NCBI RefSeq assembly: GCF_026212465.1
Contig: NC_080063.1
Coordinates: 19,080,797-19,144,796, forward strand
Direction of reading: 5' to 3'
DNA from: Amaranthus tricolor
Taxonomy: Eukaryota; Streptophyta; Magnoliopsida; Caryophyllales; Amaranthaceae
Length of the DNA: 64,000 nucleotides
The translations under genes were made by a program, and so were the position numbers. The notes below the pieces were generated by a model. It had not been told where the DNA came from, searched no databases, and saw only the letters and a list, made by a program, of their open reading frames with translations. Every line of letters begins with the position of its first letter. Within the stretch, counting starts at the first letter, position 1. Below are positions 46,671 to 59,190 of this stretch, in pieces.

Positions 46671-48919
46671 GGCATAAAACGGACGAAAGAGGTTCCTTTA
46701 ACTACTTGCTATCAAATTACTTGAGTCAAATTAATTTCAAGAAATAATTGGATGATTATAAAACTATTACTATAATGAAAATTAAAATTATAAAATATTA
46801 ATGTGTGACTATGCAAATTTAGCCTCGATATCATACGTCTTACTCATTCATCATTCCGGGTTTTCGGTCCGGTCCAGTCTAAACCTGAAAAAATCTGGGT
46901 TAGATCGGATGAGACCAAATGTACATAAAATTAATTTTAAAGGAAAATAATATTTAAGATTTTTATGTATATACTTATTTAAAGGACTTTAAATTTTTTA
47001 TTTCTAACACAAAATAATTTTTAATTCGAATATTTTAATTTTATAATAATTAATTTGCTAAATTAGTTTAAAATCTTTCTTTTTTTTTTAATTTATTCTT
47101 GGTATCAAAAATTATTTCCGGTCTAACTAGTCTAAACCCCGACCGGACCGAGAGGAAACCGAGTTAGATCGGGACCGAACCGGATGGAATCAGTCCGATC
47201 TCTGGTCTTAGCATATTCGAAATTCCGGGCGGTCCGATCCGAGTTTGGACCGGTGAACACTCCTACTCTACATTTCTGTTATTGGCAATATTCATCGTAC
47301 AAGCTTATTTTATATATTACGTTTAATTTGTAAGAAAAAATATAGTCAAGTAAGATCTTGTTTGAATCGTCTTATTGCATACTTTCATAATATTAATTTT
47401 TTATAATTTTTAGACGTGTATAATTCAATATATAAATAATCAAAATAACGCATTGAATTGCGTAAAAAGTCAAATGTAACAAGTATAATAGAACGAAAGA
47501 AGTATATATTAATTTATACTCCTAGTACTTCCTCCGTTCTGAAATACTTGCTATATAATGATTTTTAACACTATTTATTGTTCAAACTTATTTTATATAT
47601 TGCGGTTAATGTGTAAGAAAAAATATAGTCAAGTGGAATCTTGTTTGAATCGTCTAATCTCATACTTTTATAATAGTAAGTTTTTATAATTTTTAGATAT
47701 GTGTAGTTCAATAAATAAATGATCAAAAGAACATATTGGATTAGATAAAAAATCAAATGTAACAAATATAGTGAACGGAACAAAGTATATACTTTCTAAT
47801 TGTCTTATAAATTAATTTGGGTTCTTGTGATCTCATTGAATGTATCGTAAAATGAAAAAATGTTTGGGTACAGTTGTATATATAAAAGCTTAAATGCAAC
47901 AAAACATGACCGGAAAAATTTTTAAATTAATAAATAATAATAATAATAATGATTTTTTTTATAAAAAAAAAATAGAATTTTTATAATCTAAGAGGATAAA
48001 TATGGAATTTTTAAATTTAAATTTTCAAATAAAAATTATTTTTTTGTAAAAGCCAAAGGTTATATATTTCTAACTCAACTTGTAATTAGGTGTAGTAAAC
48101 TACTAGTTGTAGTTTTTGATTCCTATACTATTTAGGATAATTTTTTCAATAAATTAGAGAAATATTTTAATATCTAATTATAAAATTATTTTACTTGTCT
48201 TTTATATTAAGTTATGATCGATTTTTACTTCCTCAATTTAATTTTGAAGTATAGCGAATTCGATCATTATGCTAATCTTTCTAATTACAGCTAGTCTCTT
48301 GAGAGATCGTCTTTTTGTGAGACATATCTCAAACCCAACTCATTAAAGATTAATGTCTATTTATCGTATTCTTAATGCCTACTTACTTTATCCCTAATGT
48401 TTACTTACTGTATCCTTAATATCTACTTTCAATATCTTAAATGTTTACTTATATCATTTTTAATTCATATTTATAATATTTTAAAAAATATATAATGAGC
48501 CGGCCCAATTAAAAATGGTTTCTTAAAGAGACTGTCTCTAACAAGAACTTGTGTTCTAATTATTAAATTTTAAAATGAGTGTTTTGGTTAAGTTGCTTTC
48601 AAATTTTTGTCATATTATAATATTTCTATCTATCATTGAAATAGCTAAATGTTGCAATTTTAATGAAACAAATGAGTACGTCATTTTTTTTTCTTTTCTT
48701 TTAATGTCCGAATAAATCAAATCAGGCCCACATCTAGTAGTGCCTCTAAAAAAACAAGTGCAAATCCAAAGACATTAAGTTAAGCTAGAAAGTTTCAATT
48801 CACATTCTTAGTTTTACAAGTAGGAGTAAAAATTTATTCCAAAAACCAGGAATTATTATTATTATTACTAACAAAAACAATTCTCTCTAAATTGGAAAAA
48901 AAAAAAAACATCCTCTAAA
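46671..48919. other. Intergenic region rich in MITEs
   Basis: No gene. 46840-47275 is a GGTCCGGTCC/GGACCG-rich block resembling a small DNA element. 47290-47515 and 47525-47790 are two adjacent copies of a mariner-like MITE. 48290-48560 is an element with ends AGAGATCGTCTTTTTGTGAG and, reversed, AGAGACAGTCTCTTTAAGAA and inner TACTTACT..ATCC units. A short TAA-type run lies near 47930. Confidence 0.55.
47525..47790 (+). mobile_element. Stowaway/mariner-like MITE
   Basis: Begins CTTCCTCCGTTCTGAAATAC and ends near GAACGGAACAAAG; TA flanks both sides. The CCTCCGTTC terminus is the Stowaway hallmark. A diverged tandem neighbour is 47290-47515; other relatives are at about 21508-21782 and 33215-33410 (both reversed) and 61720-61952. 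Confidence 0.65.
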
Positions 48920-51900
48920 TTAAGCAGCAGGGTTTAGAGCAAGTTCGATCTCCTCCAATGATCGGCCTTTTGTTTCGACAACGTTACCAGCGATGTACAA
49001 CACGGCTAGCACACACACAAGTGCGAAGCCCAGATACACTGTGCTGATGCCAAACTTGGTCACTACGCTCAAGAAGTAAAGCCCGATGATGAAGTTCGAA
49101 GCCTGCAAAACACAAACGAAAAAACGAAAAAATATGATCATCGGGAGGAAAATTCCAATTTCCGAAGCTAAATTTGCGTATATGTATAGTGTAGAGTACT
49201 AACCCAATGCATTCCCAGTGACAAAGCGACTGCTTTTGCTCGGATCCTAGATGCAAAGATCTCGGGAAGTAGAAGAGCAGGCACAGGACCAGCACCGAGA
49301 GAAAAGGAAAGCACGTATCTGTCGGGAAGTATTCGTATCGTTACTTGGGAGAAAAAGAGGAAATATGAAGGAATTTACGAGTAGGATACTCACAGGACAG
49401 TCCCTATGACGGCAAGTGTGCCCGAGTATGGCGCTAGAACCTTCCAAGTGAATGATAGAGACAGCAACAACATTGAAGCAGCCTACAGAACAGATTAAAT
49501 AATATGGTTAGTCGTACAACTTTCCAATATATCTTTGAGATTTAAGAAATATATGGTTTTATCGAATCACAATACACTGAAAGTGTCCTCTACTTTTTGT
49601 TTCGTGTCAGAGCTTCTACAGATCATAGTGCAAAAACAAGGTCGCGTCATATCGAATCGACTGTATCATAAAGGTTTTCAAATTTACCGAACCGGTATTA
49701 CACGCATCGTTAAAGTGTAAAAAAAACCGCATTTTAGGCCGTTCCAAGAGATAGTTCATGATTCAGGCCGATTTTGGTGGTACGACAACCCCATCATCCC
49801 TATTACCGCATTATCGTTCCGTTACTATAACTATGACCGTTGCTGCATTTTTGCACTATACTACAGATGATGGAATATAAAATGTTGAATGAACTTTTTA
49901 CGGAAACCTACCATTCCGGAGAAACTTGTCATTAGCAGGCTTTTTCTTCCCTGCCTGTCCATTAGAGAAGAGGCAATAACAGTGCCTACAAAGAAGAATT
50001 GAGAATTCAAGCAAACGGGTTGTGCAAGATAAATTAGAAAAAGAGTATGGAAATTGTTTCATTAACATACCAAAAACATTTGATGCTCCAACGAGGGCAC
50101 TAGCAGCAACATCGGATGTAATTCCGGCACTACGGAAAACAGAAGTCGAGTAATATACTACAGCATTGATTCCCGCCATTTGCTGGAACAGGAAAAGTGC
50201 AGCACCAACACTTACCACTGTACATACGGAAATATTTTATAAATAACGAGAACTAAGTATTTTTAATCACCAATGCACAAAACTAAAAATAATATTGTTA
50301 CTCGCAAAACCAATGCTCTCCAGCACGGCAGGTCGGCAGCATTTCATAGCAACTACTGATCTTAGTACCATGCATTAGCCCAAATCAAAGAATGATATGA
50401 ATAAATGATAACTATCAGTCTTAAGTTGACAAGAGTAACATTTGCTCATTATCACGTCTTTTATTGATCGCTTCTTTAATCAAATGTAAATGTCATTTCT
50501 GACATTGCTAATCAAATGTAAATGTCATTTCTGACATTGCGAGTAGAGGTGTTCATTCGGGTAATCGAGGTGATTGCAGGTAAGGTGTTTCGGGTTGGTT
50601 TGAAATCGGGTTTTGTGTCCATATTGTTTTTTACATAATTGTAAACCATTTTTAAAATCGGGTTAAATCAGATTCGATTATAAGGTCAGGTAAATTTTGG
50701 GTCATCAGGTCTGTTTTAAACACCTCTTATTGCGAGCAACGATAAATACTCTGAATTGAGGTTCTTACACAATTACTTACACCACAGTCAACCGGAGCCT
50801 TTTTCCAAATCAATTAGTGATTGATTACATTAGCCTTAATAATGGCTGCGGGAAGAGGTCGGCTTTCTTGGATATACCTTTCCAATAACGGCTACTGAAC
50901 AGATCAAACCAACCAGCTTCAGGTTCAGAAGAACCTTGAACAGATGTTCTCAAATCATTTATCACCTCAGGAACCCTTTCTTTTCCATAGAGGGCGGCCA
51001 CAGCCTTTTGTGCTTCCGCAATTTTTCCTTGCTGCAAATCAGTTGAGTATGTTATGAGGACAATAAATCAGTAAAATCCGAGCAGTCGTCTTCAGTCATC
51101 ATAGCATAGAATAGGAGAAACAAAAAATTTGGAAGTATATCAGAACACCTGGAAAAGCCACCTAGGGCTTTCTGGACAGAAACCCATCCCGAGAGCCAAG
51201 AGAACTGAGGGAATTGTCGCTACACCGAACATTGTTCTCCACCTGTGAAGAGGGAGAAGACACCAATTAAATTATCTCATTGATATGAGGATTGTCGACA
51301 GAAGTTGACTACTATGTTCAAGAGAAGGTCCAATTACACACTACCCAATTAAGGCAATCAATCATAGTGCAAAAATGTGGTAACGGTAATGGTAACGACA
51401 TGGTGATGCGGTGACAAGAGTGTTACGATCGTCGTAGCGCTAAATATTTTGGCCAAAATCATGAGATATCCCATGAACCAGCGGGTCTTTTACACCTTGA
51501 TAGCGTGGGTAATATTGATTGGGTGAATTTGAAAATATTTACAGAGCGGCCGACAAGATAAAAATGCAGCCTTGCTTTTGCACTATGCAATCAGTGGCTT
51601 AAATGAATATGCATATGACTAGAGGTACTCGGGTTATCGGGTTAATTTCGAGTCAAGTGTTTTGGGCTTGTTCAAAATCGGGTCTTGTGTTCATTTTGAT
51701 TTTTACATTATTTAAAATTCATTTTGAAGTCGGGTTTGGTCAAGTTCGGTTCCAAGGTCGGGTAAATATCGGGTCATCAATTCCGTTTTGAACACCTCTA
51801 CATATGACATTAAAGTATGAAAAGCTTTCAAATAGAATTGTCAGACAAACACAGATATATCAAAGTCGTACCAAGAAGGGTTTCCTGCCAACGGCAATCC

Positions 51901-54900
51901 AGCAACCAAAGCAACAAGAATTCCAATGCATATAAAAAGCTGATTGACAGAACCAAGTGCACCCCGAATCTCAGTTGGTGAGATCTGTGATAGAAAGCAT
52001 CTCTGATTAGTCTCAACGACACGACAAAATCAAAAAAAAAAAAAAAAAGGATAAGAGGCAATTACCTCAGAAATGTATAATGGGACCAAGGCAGACGAAA
52101 CACCAATTCCAATGCCACAAAGTAAACGGCCGATCATCATTACCTGTACACTCTTTGCGGTCGCACTATGAAAGATCAAGGACAGAAGTTACAAGTGAGC
52201 GGCTGTAAAAAGAAAGTCCAGACCTTGAAGGAAGGTGTACTAACCAGAGATAAGCTCCGATTGCAAGCGGAATCGCATCTAACTGGAAAGTTCGTGTTCT
52301 TCCAAATTGATCAGCCAAAGATCCGCCGGTAAATGAACCAACAGTTGCTCCGGCAAGTAATATGCTCACAACCCATCCTGCAAGAAACCAATATAATTTT
52401 TATCATCCAAATAATCAAGAGGTCGCTTTCTAAATGTTTAGTAAACAAAACTCATTTTCACTACGACAACTTGCCTTGCAGAACCGTATTGCCAGCAATA
52501 GCCAAATCCGCAGATAGGTAGTCAAGAGCTCCATTAACCACACTTCAAGATAAAAAAAAATACAGATCAAAACCATAATTAAGGATGGAAAGATCGCCAA
52601 ATACAAACATCACAAAACAGATTGAAGCTTCAACTAAAAACAAAGACCATGTCAAGTGTATAATTTGAATATGACGTACCCGAGATGATATCCAAATAAG
52701 ATAGCTCCTAAACAAGCAACACCAACATATGGCAAAACTGATCCAGATGATTTTCCATGATATTTGACGGGCGTAGCATCTTCAAGATCCCCTCCTACAA
52801 TGCATGTAGAACGTGAAATATAAAAGAATAATTAGTATGATTCCCAAAGTTGGATAAATGCTGGAAAAAGTCGATGCATAGCATATTCATATTAGACACG
52901 CCGTCAGTCCTCTGTCACATGATTCACTAATCTCCTTGTGAATCGGGAATTAAAAAAGCAAATTATAGTCGGTTAGTCTATTTTACGGTCATTTTGAGCG
53001 AATCACGAATTCAAATAGCGAATTATGTTATTGCGTCAGTCACTCAGTCACAACAAAAAGCTTTAGTTCACAACTCCTTGATCTTACTTAATTTCCCCGT
53101 GACTTACTGACTACATATGTACCTTATAGTCAACTGTTGGACTTATTAATCAATGAACATCATTTTATCATACAGCAGGATCGCAGAGAGAGCTGACACG
53201 AAAGGACCATGCTCTTAGCTACAAAAGATCATAAAGATTAGTACTTTAAGGTCAGTGGAGCGAATTCATCCATGATCTCGCCAACATGGGTGTCCTTATT
53301 CTCAGGCTATGGCTATAGACCTTGGTTGATATGCTTCCACAAGTGACAAGCCTTCCTTACATAAATCAGAAAAATTAACTTTGTTACAAGGTATGTTTCT
53401 TACTCCTTAAATATGGTTACTTATGGAAACATTGTATATAGCTAACTGCTGAGATGTAGAATTTTATATGCCATTAGCCCATTACCATACCCAAGTGCAT
53501 GATTCATCTAGCTCAGTTCAGCCAAACCTTGCTCATTTGCTCTAAATACTATGATTTGGCAGTAAACCATGGTTGATAATTATCTTCGATACTATTCCAC
53601 AAGCCTAAATTACTATAGTTCCTTACTTTCACTACTTTCTAAGAGCTTGGATGCATGCAACCACGAAGATATGAAGCACTTATACCATTACCGACTACCG
53701 CACCCAAGTATCTAAATTGAGTCTAACTATGTTCAATGGTTGGAGCTCGAAAGACTTCTTACAAATCTCTTTTGAGCTTGACTCGGGAGATTTGATTCCC
53801 TTTGTTCTGCTCAAACTTGCTCAATTGAACATTGAGCATGTTTGACTATTTGAGCCTAAGCCTTTGTCATGCTTAAATAAAGCTTAATAATGAATAAACA
53901 AGACTTCTAATACTAGCAACACTTTTTAAGTTATGGCACTACCACTACATTCTTTATAAATCGTCACCTTCTTAGAGAGGTGATAATAGATTATGATAGG
54001 AATGCATTTTTCTCATTTTGAAAAAAGCTTAAACAAACTTATATGATCCTAAACAGGAAGAATTGAGTTCCACTCGACAATTAAACTTGAAAATGTAGGT
54101 TACACTAGTTTATTTACTTGGAGTTACAACCCCGTTAATGGCATTGTAATCCTCAAATTCTAAAAACCCTTTCGCAGCAAATAAGACAGATGCATCATAT
54201 CAACCAACCACCTTAAGTGAAGCATCAAACTAAATCACAATCTTCGAATGATGCTAATCCTATGCTATACAGCCCATTCCGTCACCAATTACATCCAATC
54301 CATAAATAAATGAAAAAATTACCAGGAATAATATAACTTTTGCTTATTTCCCTACATTAATACCTACTTTTGATTAACCATAAATAATACTAACTTAGGG
54401 GTATTTCTGTTAAAAATCAAACTATAGGAAATTATATATATAAAAAACAAAAAAAATAAAAAAATTGGTAAATTAGTTAATTAACTAAAGTTGGTATTAT
54501 TCTAGGAAAAAACCTCCTCTTTTTGGTTGTTATTCATGGTAACAAAAGATTGAATTATTCCCGATAGTTTTTCCTAAATAAATCCATACGACAACAAAAA
54601 TTTAGCTTCATATGATACAAATCAAGGAATTCCACCTTATAAAATGACAAGATGACCATTTTTAACTATTCAATAGTCATGCAATTGAAGCCCATTTCAT
54701 AAAATGACATTCTATCATACCAATACCATCAATCAAAATCATCATTACATTAAATGCAGGGAAATCTAGGCTCAAGCCAGGTTATGGTCCGCAAACTCTT
54801 CTAATATTGAATTGTGTTAACATATAACACAGAATGACAATCAAGTTGGTTCAGCAAATGTTCAGACGATTGTTCGGTCCATGGATTTGCCATTGATCAA

Positions 54901-55248
54901 ATACTCCAAAAGTATTAAGCATTAAAAAAGCACAAAACATAAAGAAGAAGCATAACAAGAAGTTAAGGAACACAAACCAGAAGAAGCTTGAGCCTTGACT
55001 GATCTATACTTGGCTGATGACCTCAATACATGATCAAGTCCCAATCTTCCAAATCCAGCTCCCATTGAAAGTGACCCACAACTCAATTTAAGAGAATTAT
55101 TTTTGAAATTATTCTCATTAATATCCTTAAATCTCAAATTGCTGCAAAGAACAGAGCTTGAACCCCTAGACCCACCAATCCTAGCCACTCTATGGTTTGG
55201 AAATTCAAACCCCAAATTGCCTTTGACCATAAAAGTTGAAGCTTGCAT
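48920..55248 (-). CDS. pGlcT: Plastidic glucose transporter (13 exons, 551 aa)
   Basis: Exons: 54978-55248, 52680-52794, 52475-52542, 52245-52377, 52066-52165, 51872-51984, 51149-51242, 50878-51031, 50071-50217, 49912-49985, 49394-49482, 49204-49318, 48920-49102; 1656 nt, every phase agrees. Major-facilitator sugar porter of the chloroplast inner envelope that exports glucose from starch breakdown. The first 90 residues are a Ser/Arg-rich transit peptide. Family motifs: GYHLGVVNGAL in span 1, [13 protein letters not shown] after span 2, [14 protein letters not shown] after span 6, [13 protein letters not shown] in span 7, [20 protein letters not shown], and [12 protein letters not shown] at the end. 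Twelve spans can be traced. The length is typical for pGlcT. Intron 3 uses a GC donor. Introns carry four hAT-type MITEs. Confidence 0.95.
49624..49860. mobile_element. hAT-type MITE, family A copy 1 (intron 10 of pGlcT)
   Basis: Inverted ends CATAGTGCAAAAA and, reversed, TATAGTGCAAAAA; perfect 8-bp target duplication CTACAGAT at 49616-49623 and 49861-49868. No coding capacity (237 bp). Confidence 0.88.
50478..50540. repeat. Tandem duplication, about 32-bp unit
   Basis: AATCAAATGTAAATGTCATT followed by TCTGACATTGC occurs twice in a row, just left of the MITE at 50544. Confidence 0.85.
50544..50728. mobile_element. hAT-type MITE, family B copy 1 (intron 8 of pGlcT)
   Basis: Ends TAGAGGTGTTCA and, reversed, AAGAGGTGTTTA; perfect 8-bp duplication ATTGCGAG at 50536-50543 and 50729-50736. 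The interior is rich in TCGGGT words (185 bp). Confidence 0.88.
51363..51587. mobile_element. hAT-type MITE, family A copy 2 (intron 6 of pGlcT)
   Basis: Ends CATAGTGCAAAAA and, reversed, CATAGTGCAAAAG; flanked by CAATCAAT (51355-51362) and CAATCAGT (51588-51595), a 7/8 match. Same terminus as 49624-49860. Confidence 0.83.
51620..51800. mobile_element. hAT-type MITE, family B copy 2 (intron 6 of pGlcT)
   Basis: Ends TAGAGGTACTC and, reversed, TAGAGGTGTTCA; perfect 8-bp duplication CATATGAC at 51612-51619 and 51801-51808. It lies only 25 bp from the second family A copy's target duplication. Confidence 0.88.
52473..52474 (-). other. GC splice donor of pGlcT intron 3
   Basis: The exon ends CAAG and the intron begins GCAAGTTG, a good match to the minor GC-AG donor consensus AG|GCAAGT. 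No GT donor nearby keeps the LQGWVVS reading frame. Confidence 0.85.
52935..53025. repeat. Dispersed repeat in pGlcT intron 1
   Basis: GTCGGTTAGTCTATTTTACG and ATTTTGAGCGAATCACGAAT match the copy near 20355-20450. The rest of intron 1 (52795-54977, 2.2 kb) has no gene. Confidence 0.6.
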
Positions 55249-56875
55249 TTTTTATCTCTTTACAAAACCTATTATAAATCCCACGAAAAGTCAATACATA
55301 AAAAAATTAAAAGCTAATTAATTAATTAATTACTTGAAAGTAACTTACAAGCTATTACACACATTAACTCAAAAAGGTACATAAATTGGCAAAGAAAATG
55401 ATTATTTGACAAAAATAAAAAGAATGAAACTTGATCCCACATTTTAATTATTCAGAACTGGGATTTTTTCAACAGATTGAATCAAAATTACCCAGAAATA
55501 TATCTCACTGAAAATCAAATCAAACCAAATGGGAAAGAAATAAAATTACCTATGATAATTAAAAAGATTAAATAATCGAAATTGGAATGATTTTGGATGA
55601 TGTTAATCTCTTCCTTGATTTGCAAAAATGTTTGTATTAACAAAAGTCACTTTCTAATAGAAAATTTGATCGAATAAGGAACCTAAATGATATTGAAAAG
55701 GAGAGAAATGAAGTTAGAGAATATGACACTTTTAACGGAGAGTAAGTAGATTAATTTCTTAAAGCTGAATTTGAGAAATTTGTGGTTTTTATTTTTGATG
55801 TTTTGATGGTGGGGTAAATTTATGGATAATAATGATTAAATTTCAAGATTGGAAAGATAGGCTAAGATTTTTGAGGGTCCATGTAATGTGCAAATGATGA
55901 TCAAGGCAAATGACATAATGACATGATGGTATAATAGATGATAGATCTTTCTTTGTAAAATTGCACGAGTCTCATTGAATTTTAGGCAAAAAGAAATTAT
56001 GAAGTTGAACTTAAACATTTAACATCTAGGGGAATAAAATGTAATAATAAATTATTAAATTAAATATTAAATAAGTAATAGCTCTCCCATATGTACAAAT
56101 TACAATCATATTATAAAGTGGTGATGTCCAAGTCACCAATATTGTTTAATGTTGAAGTTCGACCTAATAAATTTCAACAAGTTTGTATGAGATTGTATCA
56201 CCATGAAACGAGCTTATATAATCGTCTATGTTTAAATTAGTGAACAGTGAACACGTTATGCTTATAATTTGGTCATTTTAAGATTATAAGTAATCACTTT
56301 AAGATCATAAAATAATTACTTCAAAATTTGTAGTTGATTACTTTAACATTATAATTAGTTATTTTAAGATTATAGATGACCACTTAAAGGTTATGAGTGA
56401 GAGAAACTTGTTAGGAATATTTTCTTCTTGGCAATTTTCAAAAAGCTAAAATGATATACCAACAAGAAAAAAAAGATGATGGAGAGTTTTACAATTTGCT
56501 TTTTTAGTCTTTTTGGTTAGCTTTTGACTTTTGATTTTGGTTGGTTACAAAGCCGAAAAATGTATTTGATAAATGACTTTTAGCCAATTGAAAATATAAT
56601 TTTTAAGCCAAAATCAAAAACTCCTCATGGCAGCGTTTTAATTAGTTTTTGGCTTTTTGACACTCTTTTAAAAAAAATCAATAAATATTTTTTTACAAAA
56701 AATCCATAACACTAGAAGAAACAAATTCATATAAGTAGCCTAAGTTTAAATTTTAAGTACAAACGTAAATATTTTTAATAATCTAATGTAACTTTTTAAC
56801 AATCTAAAACCGCCTCATGAAATAACAACTTGTGAAAATGGATTATTGGGGTGACAAACTTTGTATTTGATCCAT
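55249..56875. other. pGlcT promoter side and spacer
   Basis: 5' UTR and promoter of pGlcT, then AT-rich spacer. Units of the TAAGTAATCACTTTAAGAT family occur at 56270-56400, and a MITE-like stretch with TTTTTGGTTAGCTTTTGAC at about 56490-56720. No gene. Confidence 0.5.
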
Positions 56876-57152
56876 TTTAAAGACGAAAATTTGAAAAAAA
56901 TAAGATTATTTAACAACTTAATTCTCAAAATAAGTTTCGTGAAAACTTATTTCCCAAAATAAGCTTCCGTACATCCAAGCCTAGCCTCGGGTAAAATCGC
57001 TGTTACTAACAGCGAAAGAGGAAAAGAAAATAAAATTAAAAGGCCAAAGTCGATGTGCCCTTAATTCTTTTTTTTTTTATGAACTAAAGTAGCCGTTGTT
57101 AAATAGAAAAATAGCCGTTTGGAACTTGAAAATAGCCGTTGTGATGATGCAC

Positions 57153-57160
57153 TATAAATA
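57153..57160 (+). promoter_or_regulatory. TATA box of the GRF-type gene
   Basis: CTATAAATAGC is a strong plant TATA box. A start near 57185 would lead into a leader with an intron (donor AAAG|GTAACA near 57231, acceptor TATGTAG ending 57329) directly before the ATG. Confidence 0.65.
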
Positions 57161-57329
57161 GCTGCATCATTTCTCATACTTCATTATATCCATTCTACAT
57201 CATTCTTCTTCTTTTCAATCAATTTTTAAAGGTAACATAAGGTATTATGTTAGTTTTACTCTCAATTAATAAATGTTAATACTTTTTTTGAAAGTTCACT
57301 TACGTTACTATATTATATGTATTATGTAG

Positions 57330-57647
57330 ATGTCAAAGGAGCATTGTATTGAAGAGCTTTGTGATTGTGGTTATGAAGTTGAGATTAATACAGATTGGAG
57401 CGACTTCGATCCTGGGCATGATTTTGTTGCTTGTCCTTTCTACTTGGTTGAAGGATTAGGATACACATACTTTAGATGGATTGATCCGGAGGGTACCAAA
57501 TGGCAGAGACACCTAATAATACGGCTTGAAAAAGAAAAACAAGAGCTTAAAGATGAGGATTGTAATCTCAAGAGACAAATAGATGATATGGCACATAGGA
57601 AAGAAGAGACTGAAAGGATTATGAGAAAGTTTAAGAAGCAATCTTAG
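57330..57647 (+). CDS. GRF-type zinc-finger protein in a MULE (105 aa)
   Basis: Intact small frame. Residues 10-55 follow the GRF zinc-finger pattern: CDCGYEVEINTDWSD, then HDFVACPFY, then TYFRWIDPEG, although the third metal ligand is not a clear Cys (GLGYTYF where GCGFF-type text is usual). Residues 62-103 are a charged coiled coil (LIIRLEKEKQELKDEDCNLK onward). Such GRF plus coiled-coil proteins are common in plant genomes, often in transposons; GRF fingers bind single-stranded nucleic acid or protein partners. It has its own TATA box inside the element. Host function or captured gene cannot be decided from sequence. Confidence 0.7.
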   Translation: MSKEHCIEELCDCGYEVEINTDWSDFDPGHDFVACPFYLVEGLGYTYFRWIDPEGTKWQRHLIIRLEKEKQELKDEDCNLKRQIDDMAHRKEETERIMRKFKKQS

Positions 57648-57977
57648 TTAGCATCGGTGGTTTAAGTTAACGAATGAACTATGTAATTTGATATGTATTC
57701 GTTGAACATGAATGAAATTGTGTAGAATTTTCGAGAGCATTTTTCCTATTTGAATATTGTATGGTTTTTTTTGATTAAATTCATACTACATTCTTGGCGG
57801 AATGATTCATCGCCGAAAACTCTGAGTACCTAACATCATTTCATTCATAATAAACATGTGATAATACGATAAAAATATATACATCTACATATATATTACA
57901 ATTTATACACAAAAGACCAAATGTTACAAATATTGAGTATGTACAAATGTTCAATATATACAAACAGTATTCTAATG

Positions 57978-58496
57978 CTAATCCTCCTCCTGTACCCTGT
58001 CTAACTGTGACGGTTTACGACGCCTCTTACGATAGTAAGAGGCTGTCGCATGACGCTCGGGTAGAGGAGGTGATTGATAATGTGATGATGTGGCACCCTG
58101 TGAGGACCCGGTACCGTAGTCCGGGCACGTTAAGTCAACCTCCTCAAGATGAACGTCGGGGTGATGACTCGTACTCGTACTCGTACATAGTGGTGTGGGG
58201 CGCAGTCACTTCCGGAATGAAGTGTTGAAACTGCGTGCCTAGGAGTATGCCTTGGGCAATCTCCCGTACAGGCTCCTCTTGTCTCCACTAAGATTGTACT
58301 TAAAACTTAAATTAACAGTACTTCTTGTAGTGTCAATGCCAATCTTAGAGCATAAAAAATGTTTAAATTCATTAAAATCCATGTATGAGTTGCATGCAAA
58401 CAGTTTACGTCTTCCCCCAACATACTTAACATTGTTACTAGTTGATCGAATTGAACCATTCCAAAAGCATACAACAGTCACACGAAATGAATCCAT
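57978..58496 (-). pseudogene. MURA-like transposase, internally deleted
   Basis: The minus strand starts MDSFRVTVVCFWNGSIRSTS and GGRRKLFACNSYMDFNEFKH, the N-terminal domain of MuDR-type transposases. At about 58270 the text switches to a C-terminal tail in other frames (PVREIAQGILLGTQFQHFIP, then SPPLPERHATASYYRKRRR and a stop at 57978-57980). The zinc finger, DDE core and SWIM finger are absent, and at least one frameshift is present, so the gene is dead. Confidence 0.75.
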
Positions 58497-59190
58497 TTCT
58501 ACAACAATATATACAAAATCAACATCACCATCACGTTCATAAATATATTACCACTATAGATGACATACATTTTAAAATCAACAACAAATTCATGAACAAA
58601 CAACCTCATTATGAAGATCACTATATATGACATACATTTTCAAATCAACAACAAATAAAAAAATTTATAATAAAAACGTACCTCAATAAGCTGTAGATCA
58701 ACAAGAAGTAGTAAATTGGAAGTTCATGAACCTACATTTATGTGAAAGTTGGTTAAAAGTTTGTAAACCCTAATTTTTCGAAAATGGAAAAAACACAAAG
58801 AAAAACGTACCTTAAGGCAATGTAGGAAAATGACAGAACTAATTAGTGGTATAAACTTGAAATTTGATGAGTTTAGTTGAAATATTGAATGTGATTTTAA
58901 AGGAGGAAAGAAGAAGAAAACTCATAAGTGTGGCAAAGGGAAAACAAAAGGCGTGAACTGAAATGAGGAAGAAGGAAACTGGAAAAACATATAAGACTTC
59001 AGTTGCTGTTAGTAACAGCGACTTTGGCCTTTTAATTTTTTTTTTCTCTTTCGCTGTTAATAACAACGATTTTACCCAAGGCTAGGCTTGGATGTACGGA
59101 AGCTTATTTTGGGAAATAAGTTTTCACGAAGCTTATTTTGGGAATTAAGTTGTTAAATAATCTTATTTTTTTCAAATTTTCTTTAAAGAC

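Larger units (their letters stand above)
56885..59181. mobile_element. Mutator-like element (2.3 kb) with perfect 9-bp target duplication
   Basis: Inverted arms of about 170 bp (56885-57045 against 59010-59181) are nearly identical over GAAAATTTGAAAAAAATAAG and onward, including AAGCTTCCGTACATCCAAGC. The 9-bp duplication TTTAAAGAC lies at 56876-56884 and 59182-59190. Cargo: a GRF-type zinc-finger gene on the plus strand and a gutted MURA-like transposase on the minus strand. Long arms plus a 9-bp duplication are diagnostic of Mutator-like elements. Confidence 0.95.
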
